A stretch of DNA of 12,396 nt, from the NCBI GenBank assembly GCA_016784945.1, contig JADHTP010000067.1, positions 1 to 12,396 on the forward strand, written 5' to 3'. Positions 1 through 6,077 of this stretch are shown here, piece by piece. A program made the position numbers and the translations under genes. Every line of letters starts with the position of its first letter. Positions within the stretch are counted from its first letter, which is position 1. Below the pieces are notes generated by a model. The model ran no database searches, was not told where the DNA came from, and was given only the letters and a program-made list of their open reading frames with translations. The stretch comes from Deltaproteobacteria bacterium (lineage in GTDB: Bacteria > Myxococcota_A > UBA9042 > DTJE01).

Positions 1-1
1 G

Positions 2-391
2 GTCAGGCGCCTGCTGGATAAGGTCTACAACGACCGGGAAAAGCTCATCGACGTGCGGGAAGACCAGGTGGAAGGCGCCGACGTGGTGGTGGTCAGCTTC
101 GGCATCACCTCCCGCGTGGCCGGCGCAGCCATCGATATGGCCCGCGCCAAGGGCGTGAAGGTGGGTCACCTCCGGATGATCATCACGTGGCCGTTCCCGG
201 CCTCGAAGATTGCGGCGCTGGCCGAGGCCGTCAAGGCCTTCGTGGTGCCCGAGCTGAACATGGGGCAGATGGTCATCGAGGTGGAAAGGGCCGTCTGCGG
301 CAAGGCGGAGGTCATCTCCGTTCCCCATGCCGGTGGCACGGTTCATGAGCCCGAGGTCATCCTCGAGCAGATCATGGAGGCGGCAAAATGA
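2..391 (+). CDS. korA: 2-oxoglutarate:ferredoxin oxidoreductase, alpha subunit, C-terminal part (5' truncated by window)
   Basis: The frame is open from base 2 to the TGA at 389-391 and gives about 129 residues, so the gene begins upstream of the window. The visible part matches the C-terminal domain of 2-oxoacid:ferredoxin oxidoreductase alpha subunits: a hydrophobic strand with VVSFGITSR, then helix and strand reaching the family motif WPFP (around codon 64), and later VPELNMGQM, which is typical of the family. The subunit carries the pyrimidine side of the thiamine diphosphate site and helps oxidise 2-oxoglutarate plus CoA to succinyl-CoA and CO2 (or the reverse) with ferredoxin. The stop codon overlaps the korB start as ATGA at 388-391, implying translational coupling. 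Assignment to 2-oxoglutarate rather than another 2-oxoacid rests mainly on the KorB-like partner. The N-terminal part and any korD ferredoxin gene lie outside the window. Confidence 0.9.
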   Translation, partial: VRRLLDKVYNDREKLIDVREDQVEGADVVVVSFGITSRVAGAAIDMARAKGVKVGHLRMIITWPFPASKIAALAEAVKAFVVPELNMGQMVIEVERAVCGKAEVISVPHAGGTVHEPEVILEQIMEAAK

Positions 392-1278
392 GTGCGAACC
401 CCGACGTCTGCATGGGCGTGGAATGCGAAAATCCGGTCATGCCCTACCTGCGACAGGAAAGGATGCCTCACATCTGGTGCCCGGGTTGCGGCATCGGCAC
501 CACGGTGAACTGCTTTGCCCGTGCCCTGACGGATTCCGAGTTGGACCTCGACAAGGTGTCCATCGTTTCCGGGATCGGTTGCACGGGGCGGGTGGCCGGC
601 TACCTGGACCTGGATTCGTTCCACACCACCCACGGCAGGCCCATTGCCTTTGCCACGGGACTCAAGCTGGCGAACCCGGAACTCAAGGTGGTGGTGTATT
701 CCGGCGACGGTGACCTCACCGCCATCGGTGGCAACCACTTCGTTCACGCCGCCCGGCGGAACATGGACCTGTTGGTTGTCTGCGTGAACAACTTCACCTA
801 CGGCATGACCGGTGGACAGTGCGCTCCCACGACGCCGCTGGGCGCCAAGCAGACCACCATGCCGTACGGGAACTTCGAGCAATCGTTCAACCTGGCCCAC
901 CTGGCGGACGCCTGCGGCGCCGTGTATGTGGCCCGCTGGACGGTGTTCCACGTCAAGCAGCTCGCCCGGGCTATGAAGGAAGGCCTGAAGAAGCGCGGGT
1001 TCGTGTTCATCGAAGTGATGGCCCCCTGTCCCACGTTGTTCTCCCGTCGGAACCGGCTGGGTGACGGTGTGGAGCAGGTGAAGTACTACAAGGAACGCAG
1101 CAAGATCAACCACGAGGCCGACACCAAGGACGTGGCTCTGACCTTCCAGGGTGACATCACGGTCGGCAAGTTCGTGGATCGCGAAAGGCCCACGTGGCTG
1201 GACGGCATGAACAGCCATTATTCCGATGTTTTCGGTGACAAGTACAAGCCTTATGGGGTGACCGATGGCGAAGACTGA
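388..1278 (+). CDS. korB: 2-oxoglutarate:ferredoxin oxidoreductase, beta subunit
   Basis: A 296-residue thiamine-diphosphate and iron-sulfur subunit of cytoplasmic KGOR. WCPGCG (C31, C34), SGIGC (C65) and APCP (C214) fit the four [4Fe-4S] ligands known in the Sulfolobus 2-oxoacid:ferredoxin oxidoreductase beta subunit (Cys12, 15, 46, 197), with nearly the same spacing. The diphosphate/Mg site is the GDGD at 106-109 followed by NN at 134-135, and YGMTGGQ (138-144) is the usual continuation. HTTHGR near residue 79 and AIGGNH near 112 are typical of KorB. The start is ATG 388, with GGAGG at 376-380 and an ATGA overlap with korA. The end overlaps korC by 14 bases. Length is normal for the family. 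Substrate specificity is inferred from family resemblance; a related 2-oxoacid (pyruvate or a branched-chain acid) cannot be strictly excluded. Confidence 0.93.
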   Translation: MSANPDVCMGVECENPVMPYLRQERMPHIWCPGCGIGTTVNCFARALTDSELDLDKVSIVSGIGCTGRVAGYLDLDSFHTTHGRPIAFATGLKLANPELKVVVYSGDGDLTAIGGNHFVHAARRNMDLLVVCVNNFTYGMTGGQCAPTTPLGAKQTTMPYGNFEQSFNLAHLADACGAVYVARWTVFHVKQLARAMKEGLKKRGFVFIEVMAPCPTLFSRRNRLGDGVEQVKYYKERSKINHEADTKDVALTFQGDITVGKFVDRERPTWLDGMNSHYSDVFGDKYKPYGVTDGED

Positions 1279-1816
1279 AATCCGTATTGGCGGTCTGGGC
1301 GGCCAGGGCGTGATCCTCTCCGGGATCATTATCGGCAAGGCCGCGTCGATTTACGATGGCAAGCACTCGACCTTGATCCAGGCTTTCGGGCCCGAGGCGC
1401 GGGGCAGCGCGTGCAGCGCCCAGGTCATGATCGATGACAATGCCATCGGCTATCCCTACGTCAAGACGCCGGACATCCTGGTGGTCATGTCCAGTGCCGC
1501 CTACACGCAGTTCGTTCCTGAACTGGGTGATTCCGGCATGCTTCTGTACGAAGAAGAACTGGTGGATCCCAAGGACCTGCCCGCGGGCGTCAAGACCTAC
1601 GGCATCCCGGCTACCCGCATTGCGGAAGAGCTCGGTCGTCGCCTGGTCCTGAACATCGTGATGGTGGGCTTCTTTGCCGGCGTCACCGGCATTCTGTCGC
1701 CCAAGGCCGTGGAGAAGGCCGTCCTGGCGTCCGTACCCAGGGGCACCGAGGATCTCAACCTCAAGGCCTTCAAACGGGGGTTCGAGCACGGCGAAAGCCT
1801 GGTCAAGGGCAACTGA
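1265..1816 (+). CDS. korC: 2-oxoglutarate:ferredoxin oxidoreductase, gamma subunit
   Basis: A 183-residue gamma subunit of the same KGOR complex. It has the N-terminal glycine motif GGLGGQGV (residues 9-16), the conserved FGPEARG segment (41-47) and a C-terminal LNLKAFKRGFEHG helix, all typical of the POR/KOR gamma family. In homologous enzymes the gamma domain packs on the alpha subunit and contributes to the CoA/TPP active-site assembly. ATG 1265 lies inside the end of korB (14-base overlap), with a GGGGTG ribosome-binding stretch at 1255-1260, so translation is probably coupled. This is the last gene of the kor operon: the next gene is 128 bases away and has its own promoter-like sequence. 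No clear intrinsic terminator follows the TGA at 1814-1816; there is only a weak 6-bp inverted repeat (1820-1825 with 1860-1865) without a T-run. Confidence 0.92.
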   Translation: MAKTEIRIGGLGGQGVILSGIIIGKAASIYDGKHSTLIQAFGPEARGSACSAQVMIDDNAIGYPYVKTPDILVVMSSAAYTQFVPELGDSGMLLYEEELVDPKDLPAGVKTYGIPATRIAEELGRRLVLNIVMVGFFAGVTGILSPKAVEKAVLASVPRGTEDLNLKAFKRGFEHGESLVKGN

Positions 1817-1867
1817 TCCGGTCCGTCGGCCGCGGGCTTTCCTCCTCGGGACTTCACCCCGGACCCA

Positions 1868-1896
1868 TTGCCATATCCTTCGCGCGCGTGTACCAT
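1868..1896 (+). promoter_or_regulatory. candidate sigma70-type promoter for the GNAT gene
   Basis: TTGCCA (1868-1873, 5 of 6 matches to the -35 consensus) and TACCAT (1891-1896, 4 of 6 to the -10) are separated by exactly 17 bases. Transcription would start near 1903, giving a leader of about 40 bases before the GTG start at 1945. The AT-rich patch just after the -10 box stands out from the surrounding GC-rich DNA. This is a pattern match only; the acetyltransferase could also be read through from the kor operon. Confidence 0.4.
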
Positions 1897-1944
1897 CAAT
1901 TAAAGGTTCAGTTACGGATGCCAGGGCGGGCCCGGAGGTGTTGC

Positions 1945-2544
1945 GTGGATCTGGAAGGCTATCCCAAATATCTGCCGCTTAAGGGCGAAGAGCAGGTCAT
2001 CATCCGACCTTTGAAGGCCACCGACGAGGCCGGATTGCTGGATTTTTTCAGTGTGTTGCCAGAGCAGGACAGGCTGTTCCTGCGCGAGGACGTGACCCGG
2101 CCCGAGGTCATCCAGGGATTCGTCCAGAACATCGACTTCGATTCGGTGATGCCCCTTCTGGCCGAGCACGAGGGCAAGATCGTGGGCGACGCGACGCTGC
2201 ACCTCACCCGGCACGGCTGGACGCGACACGTTGGCCAGATTCGCATGGTGGTGGCCCGGAAATTCCAGCACCGGGGGCTGGGGACCGCCATGGCTCGGTG
2301 CCTGGTGCGCCACGCCGTGAGCCTGGGCCTGGACAAGCTGCTGGCTGAGGTGGTGGACAACCAGATCGCGGCGAAGAGGGCCTTCGAGAAGCTGGGTTTC
2401 AAGCAGGAGGCGGTGCTGCGAAATCAAGTCCGGGACATCCATGGCGTCAAGCGCAACCTGGTGATCCTGTCCAATGACGTGTCCCATATCTGGGAAACCA
2501 TGGAGGCCATGGTGGCCGACTTCTCGCCGACCTATGGCGGATGA
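1945..2544 (+). CDS. GNAT-family N-acetyltransferase
   Basis: A 199-residue protein with the Gcn5-related N-acetyltransferase fold. An N-terminal strand VIIRPLKATDEAGL (18-31) is followed by the helical region DRLFLREDV (42-50). Motif A is VVARKFQHRGLGTAMARCL (102-120), with the acetyl-CoA pyrophosphate loop Q-x-R-G-x-G-x-A at 108-115. Motif B is AAKRAFEKLGF (142-152). It should transfer acetyl from acetyl-CoA to an amine; the substrate is unknown. GTG 1945 is preferred because GGAGG (1934-1938) lies 6 bases upstream. Longer starts at GTG 1888 or ATG 1918 would add a basic, non-conserved stretch. The resemblance is to generic acetyltransferases annotated in Deltaproteobacteria-like genomes. 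Proximity to ribosomal genes tempts one to think of RimI/RimJ-like ribosomal protein acetylation, but there is no sequence evidence for that. Confidence 0.85.
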   Translation: MDLEGYPKYLPLKGEEQVIIRPLKATDEAGLLDFFSVLPEQDRLFLREDVTRPEVIQGFVQNIDFDSVMPLLAEHEGKIVGDATLHLTRHGWTRHVGQIRMVVARKFQHRGLGTAMARCLVRHAVSLGLDKLLAEVVDNQIAAKRAFEKLGFKQEAVLRNQVRDIHGVKRNLVILSNDVSHIWETMEAMVADFSPTYGG

Positions 2545-2602
2545 CCCCGTGTCCAACGATATACGGCAATAATAACGGCGACATGCGTCCCAGCTGCCCC
2601 GG

Positions 2603-2612
2603 TTGGCGCCAA
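2603..2612. repeat. perfect 10-bp palindrome in the intergenic region upstream of the str promoter
   Basis: TTGGCGCCAA is a perfect palindrome about 75 bases upstream of the -35 box of the ribosomal operon. Just after it, GGCCG (2614-2618) can pair with CGGCC (2627-2631), and AAGGGCCGAT (2611-2620) can pair, with one bulged G, with ATCGGCCTT (2659-2667). These could be an upstream regulator site or part of the 3' end of the acetyltransferase mRNA. No T-run follows, so an intrinsic terminator is not supported. The rest of the 237-base gap (2545-2781) holds an AT-rich patch at 2557-2576, the promoter and the leader hairpin. Confidence 0.3.
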
Positions 2613-2686
2613 GGGCCGATCCCGAACGGCCGACAGTCGACGACCGACGCCTCCCCACATCGGCCTTGCAGGTAGCGTCTTTTCCC

Positions 2687-2714
2687 TTGACAAATCTGCC
2701 CGTGCGCTTAAACT
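2687..2714 (+). promoter_or_regulatory. main promoter of the str-S10-spc ribosomal operon
   Basis: TTGACA (2687-2692) is a perfect -35 hexamer. A 16-base spacer leads to TAAACT (2709-2714), a 4-of-6 match to the -10 hexamer. The predicted start is near 2720, giving a leader of about 60 bases before the rpsL ATG at 2782. It is the best promoter-like sequence in the window and sits exactly where the str operon promoter is expected. No comparable sequence was noticed further downstream among the tightly packed ribosomal genes. Confidence 0.65.
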
Positions 2715-2721
2715 ACGCTGC

Positions 2722-2750
2722 CCATCGAGGACCGAGCTGTGTCCTCATGG
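2722..2750 (+). promoter_or_regulatory. leader hairpin at the 5' end of the rpsL-operon mRNA
   Basis: CCAT (2722-2725), a bulged C, and GAGGAC (2727-2732) pair with GTCCTC (2741-2746) and ATGG (2747-2750). This makes a 10-bp stem with one bulge and an 8-base loop (CGAGCTGT). It begins within a few bases of the predicted transcription start and ends about 15 bases before the rpsL ribosome binding site. There is no T-run after it, so it is not an obvious attenuator. It could stabilise the mRNA 5' end or bind a ribosomal protein (S7 or S12) for feedback control; both roles are inference. Confidence 0.45.
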
Positions 2751-2781
2751 CTTAGGGTGCCCGTTTTGGAGGTCAACGGCG

Positions 2782-3162
2782 ATGCCGACCATCAACCAGT
2801 TGATTCGTAAAGGCAGGACTCCACCGAAGTCCAAGACCAAGGCTCCGGCTCTTCAGCGCTGCCCGCAGAAGAGGGGTGTCTGCACCCGGGTGTACACGAC
2901 CACACCCAAGAAGCCGAACTCGGCCATGCGGAAGGTCGCTCGTGTCCGTCTGACCAACGGGTTCGAGGTGACGGCATACATTCCCGGCGAGGGACACAAC
3001 CTCAGCGAGCACTCCCAGGTTCTCATCCGGGGCGGGCGCGTTAAGGACCTTCCGGGCGTCAGGTATCACATCGTCCGTGGCACCCAGGATACCGAGGGTG
3101 TGGATGATCGCCGGCGCGGTCGTTCGAAGTACGGAACGAAGAAACAGAAGGGCGTGGTTTAG
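2782..3162 (+). CDS. rpsL: 30S ribosomal protein S12
   Basis: A 126-residue S12, the decoding-centre protein of the 30S subunit. The nearly invariant core RGVCTRVYTTTPKKPNSA (31-48) and GGRVKDLPGVRYH (84-96) are intact. K43, K44 and K88, where streptomycin-resistance changes arise in E. coli, are wild-type, and D89 (beta-methylthiolated in E. coli) is present. One minor difference is Met at position 49, where E. coli has Leu. ATG 2782 follows TTTTGGAGGT (2764-2773), a strong ribosome binding site. It is the first gene of the operon, behind the promoter at 2687-2714. The gap to rpsG is only 10 bases, so the roughly 100-base intercistronic S7 target of E. coli str mRNA is absent here. Confidence 0.98.
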   Translation: MPTINQLIRKGRTPPKSKTKAPALQRCPQKRGVCTRVYTTTPKKPNSAMRKVARVRLTNGFEVTAYIPGEGHNLSEHSQVLIRGGRVKDLPGVRYHIVRGTQDTEGVDDRRRGRSKYGTKKQKGVV

Positions 3163-3172
3163 GAGGCGGTCC

Positions 3173-3643
3173 ATGCCAAGACGCAGAGTCATCCAGAAAA
3201 GAAAAGTCCTGCCTGATCCGAGGTTCAACGATCAGCTGGTGACGCGCTTTATTCATTGCCTGATGGAACGGGGCAAGAAGAGCACGGCCGAGCGGATCTT
3301 CTATGAAACCATGGACCTCATCGGCGAAAGGACCAAGGAAGATCCCCTGAAGATCTTCAAGAGGGCCGTGGACAACGCCAAGCCCCAGCTGGAGGTCAAA
3401 TCCCGGCGGGTTGGTGGCGCCACGTACCAGGTGCCCATCGAGGTTCGGTCGGAGCGCAAGAACGCCCTGGCCATACGCTGGGTCCTGTTGTACGCCCGGA
3501 GCCGTTCCGAAAAGGGCGTGGTGCAGAAGCTGGCGGCCGAATTGATCGACGCATTCAATGGTCGCGGCAATGCCGTGAAGAAGAAAGACGACACCCACCG
3601 TATGGCCGAAGCCAACAAGGCTTTCGCCCACTACAGGTGGTAG
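3173..3643 (+). CDS. rpsG: 30S ribosomal protein S7
   Basis: A 156-residue S7, the primary assembly protein of the 30S head, which contacts the mRNA exit channel. It starts with the typical MPRRR; the family core RFNDQLVTRFIHCLMERGKK and the beta-hairpin SRRVGGATYQVPIEV are present, and it ends with AFAHYRW. ATG 3173 is chosen because AGGAGG at 3161-3166 lies 6 bases before it and the product then has the standard N-terminus; upstream in-frame codons fall inside rpsL. The rpsL TAG stop is embedded in this ribosome binding site, indicating translational coupling. Length equals the common bacterial form. In E. coli S7 is the str-operon feedback repressor, but the intercistronic target is not present here, so any control would have to act elsewhere, such as the leader hairpin. 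Confidence 0.98.
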   Translation: MPRRRVIQKRKVLPDPRFNDQLVTRFIHCLMERGKKSTAERIFYETMDLIGERTKEDPLKIFKRAVDNAKPQLEVKSRRVGGATYQVPIEVRSERKNALAIRWVLLYARSRSEKGVVQKLAAELIDAFNGRGNAVKKKDDTHRMAEANKAFAHYRW

Positions 3644-3662
3644 ATAAGGCAGGTTGATCGTC

Positions 3663-5756
3663 GTGGCGCATCGGTCGGACATAAACGCGATTCGCAATAT
3701 CGGTATCATGGCGCACATCGATGCCGGCAAGACCACGACCACGGAACGGATCCTCTACTATTCAGGCGTTTCCCACCGTATCGGCAACGTAGACGACGGC
3801 AACACCCAGATGGACTGGATGGCCCAGGAGCAGGAGCGGGGTATCACCATCACCTCCGCCGCCACCCGGTGCTTCTGGAAAGACCATGTCATCAACATCA
3901 TCGACACCCCCGGGCACGTGGACTTCACCGTGGAAGTGGAGCGCTGCCTCCGGGTCCTCGACGGCGGCGTGGTGGTGTTCTGCGCGGTGGCCGGCGTCCA
4001 GCCCCAGTCGGAAACGGTCTGGCGCCAGGCGGACCGGTACCGGGTGCCCCGCATCGCCTTCGTGAACAAGATGGACCGCACCGGCGCCGACTTCCGCAAC
4101 TGCGTGGAGCAGATCCGGAGCCGTCTGCGGGCCCACGCCGTGCCGGTCCAGATCCCCATGGGCGTGGAAGCGGCTTTCCGCGGTGTCATCGACCTGGTGG
4201 AAATGAAGGCCATGGTGTTCGACCGGGACGTGCTCGGTTCCGAGTTCACGGAATCGGACATCCCGGCCGAGTACGCCGAAGCCGCTGCCAAGGCACGGGA
4301 AGACATGCTGGATGCCGTGGCGGAATTCGATGACCGTGTGCTCGACAAGTTCCTCGCCGGCGAGGATGTGACCCCCGCCGATGCCAGGTCGGCATTGAGG
4401 GCGGCCACAGTGCACCATCAGGTGGTCCCGGTTCTGTGCGGAACGGCGTTCAGGAACAAGGGCGTGCAGCAGTTGCTGGACGCGGTCAACCACTTCCTGC
4501 CCTCACCGGCGGACCTTCCCCCGGTCAAGGGCATCGAGCCTTACAAATCCAATGGCGTGGAAGTCGCTCTTGAGCGATCCTCATCCGCCGATGAGCCGTT
4601 CAGCGCCATGGCGTTCAAGATCATGAACGACCCCTTCGTCGGCCAGTTGACCTTCATCCGGACCTACTCGGGGACCCTGAAGGTGGGCGAGACCTTGTTG
4701 AATACCTCCCAGGACAAGAAGGAGCGTGTCAACCGCCTGGTCAGGATCCACGCCAACAAACGCGAGGAGCTGAAGGAAGTCCATGCCGGCGATATCGTGG
4801 GCGTGGTGGGCACGAAGTCCACGGTCACGGGCAACACGCTGTGTGATCCGAAGCATCCCATCCTTCTGGAAACCATGAAGTTCCCGGCGCCCGTGGTGGA
4901 CGTGGCCATCGAGGCCGAGGGAGAGGGCGAAACGGACAAGCTCTTTGCGTCGCTCCGCCGGTTGGCCCTCGAGGATCCCAGCTTCAAGATCACCGTGGAC
5001 GGCGAAACGGGCCAGAACATCGTATCCGGCATGGGCGAACTGCACCTGGAAATCATCGTGGACCGCCTGATGCGCGAATTCGGCGTGTCCACCCGAGTGG
5101 GCAAGCCCCAGGTGGCCTACCGCGAAACCGTCACCCGGCCCGCCCAGGCAGTGGCCAGGTACATCAAGCAGACCGGCGGTCACGGCCAGTACGCCCACGT
5201 GGAATTCAAGATCGAACCATTGCCCCGTGGCGGAGGCCTCGTGTTCGAGGACGCCACCGTGGGTGGTGCGGTGCCACGGGAATACGTCCCGGCCATCGAA
5301 CGCGGCGTGCGCGAAGCGGCCCAGTCCGGCGTGCTGGCCCGGTACCATGTGGTGGACGTGAAGGTGACGCTGACCGACGGTTCCCACCACGAGGTGGACT
5401 CGTCGGACATGGCGTTCAAGGTTGCAGGCTCCATGGGGTTCAAGGACGCGGTGGCCCGCGCAAGGCCGATCATCCTCGAGCCCATCATGGCGCTGGAAGT
5501 GAACGTACCCTCCGAGTACCTGGGGGACGTGTTGGGTAACCTCGGTTCGAGTCGCGCCCGGGTGGTGCGGGTCGAGGCCGTCGGTCCCCTCCACGTTGTA
5601 GGGGCGGAGGTTCCGCTGGGCGAGACCTTCGGATATGTCACGAGCCTGAGGTCTTTGTCCCAGGGTCGCGGTGTGCATTCCATGGAGTTCCTGCACTACG
5701 CCCCGGCCCCGAGTGAAGTGGTGAATTCGGTCATTGGAGAAGGAAGGAGCATCTAG
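3663..5756 (+). CDS. fusA: translation elongation factor G
   Basis: The ribosomal translocase GTPase, 697 residues (704 in E. coli). The GTP-binding motifs are AHIDAGKT (17-24, P-loop), RGITITSAAT (59-68, switch I), DTPGHVDF (81-88, switch II), NKMD (135-138) and a CGTAF G5 element near 260. Domain IV has GGHGQYAH and DGSHHEVDSSDMAFK, keeping the tip histidine of the GS-x-H motif; domain V ends in SLSQGRGVHSMEF. GTG 3663 is preferred: an AGGT lies 8 bases upstream and the protein then starts MAHRSD. TTG 3654 would add three residues. It lies 19 bases after rpsG and ends 1 base before rpsJ, where tuf is usually found. Some positions differ from the commonest EF-G form (VDDGNTQMDWM, FCAVAGVQPQ, GGHGQYAH), so it may belong to a less common EF-G subfamily, although its position argues that it is the main translocase. 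Confidence 0.97.
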   Translation: MAHRSDINAIRNIGIMAHIDAGKTTTTERILYYSGVSHRIGNVDDGNTQMDWMAQEQERGITITSAATRCFWKDHVINIIDTPGHVDFTVEVERCLRVLDGGVVVFCAVAGVQPQSETVWRQADRYRVPRIAFVNKMDRTGADFRNCVEQIRSRLRAHAVPVQIPMGVEAAFRGVIDLVEMKAMVFDRDVLGSEFTESDIPAEYAEAAAKAREDMLDAVAEFDDRVLDKFLAGEDVTPADARSALRAATVHHQVVPVLCGTAFRNKGVQQLLDAVNHFLPSPADLPPVKGIEPYKSNGVEVALERSSSADEPFSAMAFKIMNDPFVGQLTFIRTYSGTLKVGETLLNTSQDKKERVNRLVRIHANKREELKEVHAGDIVGVVGTKSTVTGNTLCDPKHPILLETMKFPAPVVDVAIEAEGEGETDKLFASLRRLALEDPSFKITVDGETGQNIVSGMGELHLEIIVDRLMREFGVSTRVGKPQVAYRETVTRPAQAVARYIKQTGGHGQYAHVEFKIEPLPRGGGLVFEDATVGGAVPREYVPAIERGVREAAQSGVLARYHVVDVKVTLTDGSHHEVDSSDMAFKVAGSMGFKDAVARARPIILEPIMALEVNVPSEYLGDVLGNLGSSRARVVRVEAVGPLHVVGAEVPLGETFGYVTSLRSLSQGRGVHSMEFLHYAPAPSEVVNSVIGEGRSI

Positions 5757-5757
5757 C

Positions 5758-6069
5758 ATGGCGACGACCCAGAGGATTCGTATCCGCCTGAAGGCGTACG
5801 ACCACAAGATCCTGGACCAGTCGGTGGGCGAGATCATCGGAACCGTACAGAAAACCGATGCCAAGGTGGCCGGCCCCATCCCTCTTCCAACGAAGATCAG
5901 CCGCTACACGGTCTTGCGTTCACCCCACGTGGACAAGAAGAGCCGTGAGCAGTTCGAAATCCGGACGCACAAGCGGGTCATCGATATCCTTGACCCGACG
6001 CAGCAGACTTTGGACGCCCTGACGAAGCTGGATCTCAGCCCGGGCGTGGACGTGGAAATCAAGGCTTAG
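5758..6069 (+). CDS. rpsJ: 30S ribosomal protein S10 (NusE)
   Basis: A 103-residue S10, a 30S head protein that also acts as transcription antitermination factor NusE through its contact with NusB and NusG. The N-terminal RIRIRLKAYDHKILDQS (6-22), the central PLPTKISRYTVLRSPHVDKK (42-61) and EIRTHKRVIDI (67-77) are standard. ATG 5758 is preferred over an in-frame start at 5734 because AGGAAGGAG (5741-5749) lies 8 bases upstream and the protein then begins MATTQRIRI as expected. The start lies 1 base after the fusA stop and the ribosome binding site is inside fusA, so str and S10 genes form one unit. There is no S10-operon leader. The next gene is rplD, not rplC. Confidence 0.98.
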   Translation: MATTQRIRIRLKAYDHKILDQSVGEIIGTVQKTDAKVAGPIPLPTKISRYTVLRSPHVDKKSREQFEIRTHKRVIDILDPTQQTLDALTKLDLSPGVDVEIKA

Positions 6070-6077
6070 AGGTTGTG

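Noticed and set aside
343..1338. A 331-codon open frame on the - strand across korB
   Set aside because: It is the antisense shadow of the clearly identified KorB frame, with no family resemblance.
1820..1865. Possible terminator after korC (GGTCCG 1820-1825 with CGGACC 1860-1865)
   Set aside because: The stem is only 6 bp, the loop is 34 bases and there is no T-run, so it is not convincing.
2545..2781. Possible tRNA or small ORF in the intergenic region before rpsL
   Set aside because: No cloverleaf, no TTCGA-type T-loop in a suitable context and no coding-like frame with a binding site was seen; only promoter and palindromes are supportable.
4581..5879. A 432-codon open frame on the - strand across fusA and rpsJ
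   Set aside because: It is antisense to the EF-G coding region, has composition rich in His, Gly and Val typical of GC-rich shadow frames, and has no start signal.
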